From BNXB01 sp031556375 (GTDB lineage Bacteria > Bacteroidota > Bacteroidia > Bacteroidales > Azobacteroidaceae): a stretch of DNA of 64,000 nt. The stretch spans positions 1 through 64,000 of the forward strand of contig JAVBTA010000012.1 in NCBI GenBank assembly GCA_031556375.1. Direction: 5' to 3'. Position numbers and translations under genes: made by a program. Position 1 is the stretch's first letter, and each line of letters begins with the position of its first letter. This document shows, one piece after another, positions 1-6,751 of this stretch. The notes below the pieces were generated by a model. The model did no database searches, had not been told where the DNA came from, and worked only from the letters and a program-made list of their open reading frames with translations.

Positions 1-90
1 AATCGGATAAACTTCGTTCGGATTGGTATCAACCGTTCCGTTTTTTCCTTCCCGTTTCAGGTAAAAGGACACTTTTAATTCGTTGCTCAT
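1..90 (-). CDS. Tyrosine recombinase (integrase), N-terminal fragment at window edge
   Basis: Thirty codons read from an ATG at 90 to the left edge. The start (MSNELKVSFYLKRE) matches the arm-DNA-binding segment with which Bacteroides-type tyrosine recombinases begin, and the same KVSFYLKR stretch opens the second integrase at 1023. The catalytic part lies outside the window, so activity cannot be judged. Two tandem integrases in the same direction are common at the ends of Bacteroidota conjugative or mobilisable elements, so this marks the edge of such an element. Confidence 0.7.
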   Translation of the reverse strand, partial: MSNELKVSFYLKREGKNGTVDTNPNEVYPI

Positions 91-136
91 AACACTCACA
101 TTTTAAGTTGATAAAATTACTTCCTTTGTGAGTTAT
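89..136 (-). promoter_or_regulatory. Leader of first integrase with inverted repeat around its promoter
   Basis: ACTCACA (94-100) and TGTGAGT (127-133) form a 7-bp inverted repeat. Between them lies an AT-rich block with a TAATTTTA promoter-like element on the minus strand. The block is nearly identical to the one upstream of the second integrase (1034-1053), but the repeat arms differ. It may be an operator or a recombinase binding site; the role is inferred. Confidence 0.4.
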
Positions 137-140
137 TTGA

Positions 141-354
141 GCAATGTAAACCTTAGACAGACAGCGTTATAGCCAGCCAATCAAAGCCATCGAATTGCCT
201 TGTTTTGCATCGTTCCGAATGGGTAACGATATAGAAGCGGAAAGGCTGCGCTACTTTGCGTTTTTCGGCAATTTCGGCATCGGACAGCTAAAGCCACCAA
301 AAGACATAGTTTGCTGATAACTATTCAATTACCTTGCTTTTTCTTTCCTTGCTG
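141..354. other. Degenerate spacer between the two integrases
   Basis: No start-to-stop gene is visible. On the minus strand an open frame of 44 codons without a start codon (287 down to a stop at 153-155) reads like protein sequence but was not recognised. It may be the tail of a decayed element gene. The composition is richer in GC than the chromosomal spacers further right, which fits element-derived DNA. Confidence 0.3.
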
Positions 355-1023
355 CTACTGCGTTAGGTTCGTGAAGCACGAAAAGAGGAATAAATCACGG
401 ATGAGATAATGTTTCGGTTTGGTAAACTGCGTTGCCATCAGCTTGTTCAATTCCTTACGGGTAAGATATTTTTGCTCCCGCTGAGGATGTTCCGGTTCAT
501 AACCGGCAAAAGGATTTTTGGTTATGATCCCCTCGGTTATGGCTTCCCCGATAATAGTCCCCAGCCGGGTGGTATATAACACAATCGTACCCGGCGCAAG
601 CCGGCAGTCAATCTTTAGATAGAGGTCGAATTTATCAATAAACGACCTGTCCAGCGCGGAGAAAGGAATATCGGAGAGTTTGTATTTCTCTTTCAGGAAC
701 TTTGTAACGTGATTAAGTTCGAGCCAATAGTCTTTTTCCGAGCCTTTTTTGCGGTTTACGCCGATGCGCTTGTCAAAATGCTCGTTATGGGTGCGGAAAT
801 AGGATAATAGCGTTTCCTGCCCGGAGGCCATGCCCAGCAGGAGGGTTTTCACATCTTCGGCGGTTACATTTTCCCTGACTGCCGACAGTTCCCGGTAGTG
901 CGAGAGGGCGGATGCCCTGATTTCGTCTAACTGCCGGTTAATCTCGTTTGTCGTATGGCTTTTACCGTCCTTTTTTGTTTCATTTCTTTTGAGGTAGAAT
1001 GACACCTTTGCGTCCTTTGTCAT
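355..1023 (-). pseudogene. Truncated and internally deleted tyrosine recombinase (integrase)
   Basis: This 222-residue product begins with the arm-binding segment (KVSFYLKRNETKKDG), then jumps directly to the linker that normally follows about 40-50 residues later (INRQLDEIR...HYREL). The SAM-like core-binding domain follows (about residues 70-175). The protein stops at LFLFSCFTNLTQ, just where the catalytic domain should start; the usual FTGL motif is altered and all active-site residues (R...HxxR...Y) are missing. Intact members are about 400 residues. It should not recombine DNA, but it could still bind DNA. Its promoter region carries a perfect inverted repeat. The loss of both segments points to decay of the mobile element. 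Confidence 0.8.
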
Positions 1024-1065
1024 AACTCTGTTTTTTAAGTGTAAAATTACTTGAAACAGAGTTAT
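1022..1065 (-). promoter_or_regulatory. Perfect 12-bp inverted repeat around the second integrase promoter
   Basis: ATAACTCTGTTT (1022-1033) and AAACAGAGTTAT (1054-1065) are exact reverse complements, separated by 20 bp. The spacer carries a TAATTTTA promoter-like element on the minus strand and is shared with the leader of the first integrase. The inner arm overlaps the start codon, so a protein bound here would block transcription or initiation. Operator function is inferred. Confidence 0.5.
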
Positions 1066-1174
1066 TTATAATGATATAAAATGTGGAGCCAATGAGCAAC
1101 AAACTCCAATTTTCTATCGAAAACCCATCTTTTCGCCGTTTGTGCAAAAAAAGGATTATTTTTGAAAGACGTTT

Positions 1175-1306
1175 TTAGAAAAACAAGCGCTCTTTGAGGT
1201 GATTATCTTTATCCAGGCTGTTTTCGTTTCCTAATCCGAAGATTTCAAAAGGCAGTACATAGGTAGCAAATCCGTTGCTTAACTGCTCTATATTCTTCCA
1301 TTTAGC
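1175..1306 (-). pseudogene. C-terminal remnant of an unidentified gene
   Basis: Forty-three codons in one open frame end at a TAA at 1175-1177 and have no start. The product ends FGLGNENSLDKDNHLKERLF and looks like a genuine protein C-terminus. An in-frame stop (1307-1309) closes the upstream side, inside the repeat unit at 1286-1311. This suggests that a recombination event joined the tail of an element gene to chromosomal DNA. The family was not recognised. Confidence 0.4.
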
Positions 1307-1387
1307 CTATCGGAAGAATATAGCGAAACAATGCCAAATAAACCTAACTACCAAACACTTACTCTATTCTTCCGAATTTTGCCTATC
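1286..1387. repeat. Imperfect direct repeat plus inverted copy at the element-chromosome junction
   Basis: A 26-bp unit at 1286-1311 recurs at 1362-1387, both reading CTCTAT...TCTTCC...ATTT.GCCTATC and differing by two small indels and one base. The CTATATTCTTCC part of the first copy (1288-1299) is also followed by its perfect inverse GGAAGAATATAG (1312-1323). The second copy runs directly into the promoter of the first chromosomal gene. The placement fits a duplicated attachment site left by integration into that promoter region; this is inferred. Confidence 0.45.
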
Positions 1388-1391
1388 TTTG
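1384..1391 (+). promoter_or_regulatory. Promoter -7 element (TATCTTTG) for the lipoprotein gene at 1435
   Basis: TATCTTTG fits the Bacteroidota -7 consensus TAnnTTTG and lies 43 bp before the start codon. No clear TTTG element is seen at the usual upstream distance. The site overlaps the end of the second repeat copy. Confidence 0.5.
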
Positions 1392-1434
1392 CGAGATTCT
1401 TCGTATATTTTGTCATAGTTTAATTCAATTTATA

Positions 1435-2256
1435 ATGAACAGAATATTTTTTATTCTCATCGCGTTTTTGTTATTCACCGCTTGTAATAATAACAAGAAA
1501 CTGGCACAGGAAAATCTTGAAAGAGCTCGTATTTTATCTGAAAATCATCAGTTTGAGGCTGCAAAACAAAGCCTTGACAGCCTGAAAGTCAATTTTCCAA
1601 AAGAAGTTGGTGTTTTGAAAGATGGGCTACAAGTGATGCGCCAGGTAGAATTAAGAGAACAGGAGCGTAATATCCAATATTGCGACAGTATGCTGATTGT
1701 TAAAACTGCCGAAGCAGATTCTATGAAGGTGTTATTTATCTTTGAAAAAGACCCCAAATATGATGATATTGGGAAATACATAGATAAACAACAAGTCCTT
1801 GAACGAAATATCGGTCGAAGCTATATCCGTTCGGGAGTCAACGAGTTAGGCGAAATGTATATCGCAAGTGTTTATCATGGAGGAGGAAAGCTTAAACATA
1901 ATCAACTCAAAGTATCTGCTCCCGATCAATCATTCTCAGAAACATCTGTTATCCCGGAAGATGGCGGTGTCAATTTTTCTTTTCAGGATTTAGGAATGAC
2001 TACGGAAGTCGTCACTTATCAAAATAATAAAGACAACGGAGTAATCCTGTTTATTTACAACAATAGTAAGTACCGGTTGAAAGCCGAGCTTCTGGGAGGA
2101 AAACCTTATAGCTTTTTCATCAGTGACGGCGACAAGAAATCCCTGATTAAGACCCATGATTTTTCCGTTGTTTTATCTGACATACAACGACTTGAAAAAG
2201 AAAAAGAGAAAGCAAAAACCAGAATAGAATACTTAAAAAGTAAATTATCAAATTGA
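1435..2256 (+). CDS. Conserved Bacteroidota lipoprotein with terminal coiled coil
   Basis: A 273-residue protein with a lipoprotein signal (FLLFTACNN, Cys17), so it is probably membrane anchored. Residues about 20-65 are helical and resemble a single TPR-like hairpin (ENLERARILSENHQFEAAKQSL). The middle is mixed beta, and the last 30 residues are a charged coiled coil (LEKEKEKAKTRIEYLKSKL). It resembles uncharacterised Bacteroidales lipoproteins; no enzymatic motif is visible. It is the first intact chromosomal gene next to the element edge and has its own promoter at 1384. Function unknown. Confidence 0.75.
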   Translation: MNRIFFILIAFLLFTACNNNKKLAQENLERARILSENHQFEAAKQSLDSLKVNFPKEVGVLKDGLQVMRQVELREQERNIQYCDSMLIVKTAEADSMKVLFIFEKDPKYDDIGKYIDKQQVLERNIGRSYIRSGVNELGEMYIASVYHGGGKLKHNQLKVSAPDQSFSETSVIPEDGGVNFSFQDLGMTTEVVTYQNNKDNGVILFIYNNSKYRLKAELLGGKPYSFFISDGDKKSLIKTHDFSVVLSDIQRLEKEKEKAKTRIEYLKSKLSN

Positions 2257-2281
2257 ACTTTTCATTCTCAATTTTAATAAT

Positions 2282-2289
2282 TACCTTTG
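2282..2289 (+). promoter_or_regulatory. Promoter -7 element (TACCTTTG)
   Basis: TACCTTTG matches TAnnTTTG and lies 50 bp before the ATG at 2340. It argues for the start at 2340, because an earlier in-frame start at 2253 would precede the promoter. Confidence 0.5.
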
Positions 2290-2339
2290 CACCCGATTTA
2301 TTAAACTTGCAATTAAAAAAATTAAACATTGATAATTTT

Positions 2340-2993
2340 ATGAAACGAATTATTTTCCTGACACTTGCTGTTATTGTTTTATGTTCATGCTCAACAAAGA
2401 ACAAAGAAAAATATACATTAGACGGATCTATTGACAATCCAAGTTACAACAATAAAAAATTAGTCTCTCAGCAAATTGCAAACAATCAAATTATATCTAT
2501 CGACTCTTTGACTATAGAATCCGGAAAATTTTCGTTCAAAGGAACCGTTGATACCATTTGTATCAAATCCGTTTATTCTCCTGATGGAGGAGATTTAATT
2601 CCTTTCGTTTATGTTGCTGAAAAAGGAAATATCAAAATTGAAATTGTAGATAACATTGCAAAAATCGGAGGCACCCCTCTCAACGATAAATTACAGGAAT
2701 TCAATGGTAAATTCATGGCCAATAGAAAAAAGGGTCAGGATATTGTGTCCGAATTTACAAAAAAAGAAGAAGCTGGAACTGCAACACCGGAAGAAGAAGC
2801 CGCAAGAAATGAGGCTCTTGAGAATCTGGCAAAAGAAAATACCGCTATGATGGTTAGTTTTGCAAAGGAAAATATCGACAATATCTTAGGAGAATACTGC
2901 TTTTTGAACTTTTATTTCTTTGTCGATTCACAGACAAAAGAAGAAATGAAATCATTTGCAACTCCTAAAATCAAGGCCTTACTCAAGATCTAA
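2340..2993 (+). CDS. DUF4369-type lipoprotein without a thioredoxin domain
   Basis: The start at 2340 gives a 217-residue lipoprotein with lipobox VLCSCST (Cys17). Residues about 25-110 resemble the DUF4369 beta domain (YTLDGSI...SLTIESGKFSFKGTVD...) that precedes a TlpA-like thioredoxin domain in many Bacteroidales proteins. The usual long form is about 350-380 residues with a WCxxC motif. Here the protein ends after a helical region at KALLKI and has no redox motif. It is either a short family member or has lost its C-terminal domain; the LD-carboxypeptidase gene begins 10 bp later, where that domain would be. Confidence 0.7.
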   Translation: MKRIIFLTLAVIVLCSCSTKNKEKYTLDGSIDNPSYNNKKLVSQQIANNQIISIDSLTIESGKFSFKGTVDTICIKSVYSPDGGDLIPFVYVAEKGNIKIEIVDNIAKIGGTPLNDKLQEFNGKFMANRKKGQDIVSEFTKKEEAGTATPEEEAARNEALENLAKENTAMMVSFAKENIDNILGEYCFLNFYFFVDSQTKEEMKSFATPKIKALLKI

Positions 2994-3003
2994 CAACAAA
3001 CCA

Positions 3004-3903
3004 ATGTTCTCCCCGAACGCATTAAAACCCGGAAACCGGATAGCCATCATTGCTCCTTCCGGAGTAGTTGAACCGGAATACGTTAAAAAAACGCGGAAAA
3101 CATTCGAGAGCTGGGGATTAAATGTCGCATTAGGAGAACATATATTTAATAAATACGGACGTTTTGCAGGCACAGAATCAGAACGTCTTTACGATCTACA
3201 AAACAGTTTGGATAATCCGGATATCCAAGCTGTTTTTTTTGCGCGCGGAGGATATGGGATTGTTAGTATTCTGGACCGAATTTCTCTTGACAAATTCAAA
3301 CAAAACCCGAAATGGCTTATCGGATATAGTGATATCACAGCCTTACATTCTCTTATTTCAAAAAATGGAACCTGCAGTTTACATGCTCCAATGTCATCCC
3401 ACTTGGCTCAGGAAGAAGGAAAAGATGAATCTTCATTATTCTTGAAGCAAATCATTTTTGGAGAAAAACCGGAATATACCATCAATAATCATACATTAAA
3501 TCGCCAGGGAAGTTGTACCGGATATATCCGGGGAGGAAATCTTTCGGTATTATCCGGATTACGGGGAACCCCATACGATCTTATTACCGAAAATACGCTT
3601 CTGTTTATCGAAGATATCAATGAACAAGCCTATCATATCGACAGGATGATGCGAAATCTGAAACTCGGAGGTATTCTGAAAAAGATTTCAGGTCTGATCG
3701 TCGGACAATTCTCCGGATGTAATGATGATCCGAAAATGAATTGTTCTATCTATGAATCGATATTTCATCTCATTGAAGAATATGATTACCCTGTTTGCTT
3801 TGATTTTCCTGTAGGGCATGTCGACATCAATTATCCTATGATTGAAAACGGAAAAGCTCAACTGATTGTAGAAGATCAGAGTGTATATTTGAAATTTATT
3901 TAA
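3004..3903 (+). CDS. ldcA: Muramoyltetrapeptide LD-carboxypeptidase (peptidase S66)
   Basis: This enzyme removes the terminal D-alanine from murein tetrapeptides during peptidoglycan recycling. The family Ser-Glu-His triad is visible: the serine in WLIGYSDITALHS, the glutamate in LFIEDINEQAYHID, and the histidine in FPVGHVDINYPM. The start at 3004 (MFSPNALKPGNRIAIIAPSG) puts the nucleotide-elbow-like start of the family at the right place and gives 299 residues, normal for LdcA. There is no signal peptide, so it is cytoplasmic. It lies 10 bp after the preceding lipoprotein gene and is probably co-transcribed with it. Confidence 0.9.
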   Translation: MFSPNALKPGNRIAIIAPSGVVEPEYVKKTRKTFESWGLNVALGEHIFNKYGRFAGTESERLYDLQNSLDNPDIQAVFFARGGYGIVSILDRISLDKFKQNPKWLIGYSDITALHSLISKNGTCSLHAPMSSHLAQEEGKDESSLFLKQIIFGEKPEYTINNHTLNRQGSCTGYIRGGNLSVLSGLRGTPYDLITENTLLFIEDINEQAYHIDRMMRNLKLGGILKKISGLIVGQFSGCNDDPKMNCSIYESIFHLIEEYDYPVCFDFPVGHVDINYPMIENGKAQLIVEDQSVYLKFI

Positions 3904-3931
3904 TACCTTAGCTGCCTAAAATAAGCCCAAT

Positions 3932-4906
3932 ATGTATCGTTATTTTTTATTCATACTTGTTACAGTAGTCGCATTTACGGCTTGTGGACAAACAAACAAG
4001 TCTTCAAAAAAAGAAGAACCAAAAGTCAACGTTCCAACTTTCAGTGCCGACAGTTCATATGTTTATACCTCGGAACAAGTTGCATTTGGCCCCAGAGTAC
4101 CGAATACTCAATCTCATGTCGATTGTGGCAACTATCTCGTATCAAAGCTCGAATCATTTGGAGCAACAGTACAAGAGCAAAACGCCAACCTGAAAACATA
4201 TGATGGAATAGAACTGAAAGCAAAAAATATTATTGGATCTTTTCAGCCGGGAAATAAAAATCGTGTACTCCTGTTCGCTCACTGGGATACACGCCCATTT
4301 TCCGATCGCGATCCCAATCCTGAAAATCATAAGAAGCCTATCGACGGAGCAAATGATGGAGCCGGAGCATGTGCTGTCCTGCTTGAGATAGCCCGTCAGA
4401 TTGGGATTCAACAACCTTCAATCGGTGTGGACATCATCTTTTTTGATGCGGAAGACTGGGGGGTACCCTCTTTCGATGAAAAAAATCAGGATCTCGAAGG
4501 TTGGTGCCTGGGATCGGATTATTGGGCTAGAAACACACCAAGTTATACTGCCCGGTATGGTATCCTGCTGGATATGGTAAGCGCACCGGGAGCCCGTTTT
4601 TATAAAGAACTGAATTCAAAACAAATGGCTCCGAATATCATTAAAAAAGTATGGGAGGCTGCACAAATATGCGGATACGGACAGTTTTTCATTGACGCAA
4701 ACGGAGGGGCAATTGAAGACGATCATGTACATGTGATGAAATATCTGAAAGTTCCATGTATCGATATAATACATTTTGATCCAAATACCGACCACAGTTT
4801 CGGAGCATACTGGCATACACAAAACGACAATATGAGTAATATAAGTAAAGAAACAATGCAGGCTGTAGGCCAAACTTTACTTTATGTTCTTTATCACGAA
4901 AAATAA
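3932..4906 (+). CDS. M28-family lipoprotein, glutaminyl-peptide cyclotransferase-like
   Basis: A 324-residue lipoprotein (lipobox VAFTACGQ, Cys18). The M28 zinc-peptidase fold is shown by LLFAHWDTRPF (about residue 115), GANDGAGACAVLLE (about 140), FFDAEDWG (about 172), DDHVHVM (about 268) and DHSFGAYWHTQND near the end. One zinc, rather than the two of aminopeptidases, together with the DTRPFSDRDP segment is typical of bacterial glutaminyl cyclase relatives, which form N-terminal pyroglutamate on exported proteins. T9SS-positive Bacteroidota often have such an enzyme because many exported proteins begin with Gln after signal cleavage. The cyclase activity is inferred; an aminopeptidase cannot be excluded. 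Confidence 0.82.
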   Translation: MYRYFLFILVTVVAFTACGQTNKSSKKEEPKVNVPTFSADSSYVYTSEQVAFGPRVPNTQSHVDCGNYLVSKLESFGATVQEQNANLKTYDGIELKAKNIIGSFQPGNKNRVLLFAHWDTRPFSDRDPNPENHKKPIDGANDGAGACAVLLEIARQIGIQQPSIGVDIIFFDAEDWGVPSFDEKNQDLEGWCLGSDYWARNTPSYTARYGILLDMVSAPGARFYKELNSKQMAPNIIKKVWEAAQICGYGQFFIDANGGAIEDDHVHVMKYLKVPCIDIIHFDPNTDHSFGAYWHTQNDNMSNISKETMQAVGQTLLYVLYHEK

Positions 4907-4908
4907 TA

Positions 4909-5334
4909 ATGAAGACTATCAACGACATACAAGACGAAATTATTGACGACTTTTCCGTTTTTGATGATTGGATGGATAAATATGCACTCCTGATCGAATT
5001 AGGAAATTCACTTCCGGCGCTTGATCCTAAGTACAAGACAGGCAACAATCTGATAGAAGGCTGCCAAAGTCGGGTCTGGCTACAAGCCGATCTCATCGAT
5101 GGAAATATTATTTTCCAGGGAGAAAGTGATGCGGTGATAGTCAAAGGAATCGTCTCATTACTGATAAAAGTTCTTTCAGGACATACCCCTGACGAGATTT
5201 TATCCTCAGATCTGTATTTCATCGAAAAAATCGGACTGAAAGAGCATTTGTCTCCTACCCGGTCAAATGGCCTGGTAGCAATGCTTAAGCAGATGAAACT
5301 CTATGCAATTGCGTTTAAAGCAATAGAAAGTTAA
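4909..5334 (+). CDS. sufE: SufE-type sulfur acceptor for Fe-S cluster assembly
   Basis: A 141-residue cytoplasmic protein of the usual SufE length. The acceptor cysteine is Cys52 in the motif LIEGCQSRVWL. The rest follows the SufE fold (GESDAVIVKGIVSLLIKVLSG, and a hydrophobic C-terminal helix). SufE takes persulfide sulfur from the cysteine desulfurase SufS and passes it to the SufBCD scaffold. It begins 2 bp after the M28 gene and 1 bp before the methylase gene, so it belongs to that operon; no suf genes are adjacent. Confidence 0.92.
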   Translation: MKTINDIQDEIIDDFSVFDDWMDKYALLIELGNSLPALDPKYKTGNNLIEGCQSRVWLQADLIDGNIIFQGESDAVIVKGIVSLLIKVLSGHTPDEILSSDLYFIEKIGLKEHLSPTRSNGLVAMLKQMKLYAIAFKAIES

Positions 5335-5335
5335 A

Positions 5336-5869
5336 ATGAGAAAACTAAAAATAACAGAACTCAACAGGCTAAACGACCAGGAATTCAAGACCGCAGACAA
5401 AATCCCGTTAGTAGTCGTTTTGGATAATGTCAGAAGCCTGCATAATGTAGGTTCTGTATTCAGGACATCTGACGCTTTTCGTGTCGAATGTATTTATTTA
5501 TGTGGAATTACAGCCCCTCCTCCTCATCCGGAGATACACAAAACAGCCTTGGGTGCAGAGAATACTGTCAGCTGGATCTATATGGAAAATACTTTAGATG
5601 CTATATCTGAATTAAAAGCTTCAGGATATAAGATCTGGGCTGTAGAGCAGGCTGAAGGTAGTATTTCTCTTCCTGACCTCAAATTAGAAAAAGGGAAATA
5701 TGCCGTTATACTTGGGAATGAGGTACATGGCGTTCAACAGGAAGTTATCAACCAAAGTAACGGATGTATCGAGATCCCTCAATTCGGCACAAAACATTCC
5801 CTCAACGTATCCGTCGCATCAGGAATAGTAATCTGGGAGCTATTCAAACAACTCTCACATAGCATTTAG
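5336..5869 (+). CDS. SpoU/TrmH-family RNA 2'-O-methyltransferase
   Basis: A 177-residue SPOUT methylase. Motif 1 is LDNVRSLHNVGSVFRTSDAF, motif 2 is VILGNEVHGV and motif 3 is IPQFGTKHSLNVSVASGI, which together form the knotted S-adenosylmethionine site and the catalytic Arg. The short length without an N-terminal L30e-like domain resembles stand-alone TrmH/TrmL enzymes, but the target nucleotide in tRNA or rRNA cannot be told from sequence. It follows sufE after 1 bp. Confidence 0.88.
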   Translation: MRKLKITELNRLNDQEFKTADKIPLVVVLDNVRSLHNVGSVFRTSDAFRVECIYLCGITAPPPHPEIHKTALGAENTVSWIYMENTLDAISELKASGYKIWAVEQAEGSISLPDLKLEKGKYAVILGNEVHGVQQEVINQSNGCIEIPQFGTKHSLNVSVASGIVIWELFKQLSHSI

Positions 5870-5900
5870 ATTTATATTTTAATTTCTCGACAAAAAGTTG

Positions 5901-5908
5901 TAACTTTG
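5901..5908 (+). promoter_or_regulatory. Promoter -7 element (TAACTTTG)
   Basis: TAACTTTG fits TAnnTTTG, 36 bp before the hydrolase start at 5945. It separates this gene from the preceding operon. Confidence 0.5.
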
Positions 5909-5944
5909 CAGGCATTTTACAAAACAATACCCTGAAAGCATATT

Positions 5945-6748
5945 ATGAGGTTAAAGTTTTTGAGTCTGGCAAGCGGAAGCAGTGGAAACTGCTATTTTTT
6001 AGGAACCGACGATTACGGTATCCTTTTCGATGCCGGAATCAATACCCGAACCATCAAAAAAATCCTCAAAGACAATAATATCGGTCTTGAACAGATCATG
6101 GCTGTTTTTATTACTCACGACCATGCTGACCATATCAAAGCTGTCGGCTGCCTCGGTGAAAAGTACGGGATCCCTGTTTATGCTACAGAAACAGTACACG
6201 AGGGTATCAACAACAGCCGCTATGTCGAACAAAAACTCTATTCTTCACGCAGGATATTGGAAAAAGAACAACCAGTTCAGATCCGCGATTTTCGTGTAAC
6301 AGCATTTGAAATTCCTCATGACGCCAGCGATTGTGTCGGATACTACATTAAATTCGGCGAACATAATTTTGTCCTTGCCACAGATATCGGGCACATTAAC
6401 GATACTCTTGCAAGATATGCACGGGTCGCCAACCACCTGATTGTTGAAGCAAACTATGATAAAGAAATGTTACGCCAGGGAAATTATCCCCCTTTCCTGA
6501 AAGAACGAATCATGAATGGGAACGGACACCTGAGTAATATTGAAGCCGCAGAGTTCCTTGCTGCAAATTTTGATCTTCACCTGAAAAATATCTGGCTGTG
6601 TCACCTCAGTCGCGATAATAACCATCCTGAACTGGCACTAAAAACGGTAGAAATGGCAATGGGGCAATACGGTATCCGTATCGGCAAAGATGTTAATGTC
6701 ATTCCTTTAAAAAGAACTACTCCTTCCGAATTGTATATCTTCGAATAG
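5945..6748 (+). CDS. MBL-fold metallo-hydrolase, WalJ/YycJ type
   Basis: A 267-residue metallo-beta-lactamase-fold hydrolase. The metal motif is FITHDHADHIKAV (HxHxDH, about residues 58-66), with further ligands in EIPHDASD, ATDIGHI and the late HLSRDNNHPELA. The N-terminus SLASGSSGNCYFL is characteristic of the YycJ/WalJ group, in which an exonuclease role in DNA repair has been proposed. The 3' end faces the symporter gene with a gap of only 3 bp, so transcription is convergent. Confidence 0.85.
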   Translation: MRLKFLSLASGSSGNCYFLGTDDYGILFDAGINTRTIKKILKDNNIGLEQIMAVFITHDHADHIKAVGCLGEKYGIPVYATETVHEGINNSRYVEQKLYSSRRILEKEQPVQIRDFRVTAFEIPHDASDCVGYYIKFGEHNFVLATDIGHINDTLARYARVANHLIVEANYDKEMLRQGNYPPFLKERIMNGNGHLSNIEAAEFLAANFDLHLKNIWLCHLSRDNNHPELALKTVEMAMGQYGIRIGKDVNVIPLKRTTPSELYIFE

Positions 6749-6751
6749 GTT

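Noticed and set aside
89..1065. Integrase leader repeats as invertible promoter switches
   Set aside because: Spacers of 20-26 bp are far shorter than known invertible promoters in Bacteroides, and the promoter core sits in the same direction in both. An operator or binding site is more likely.
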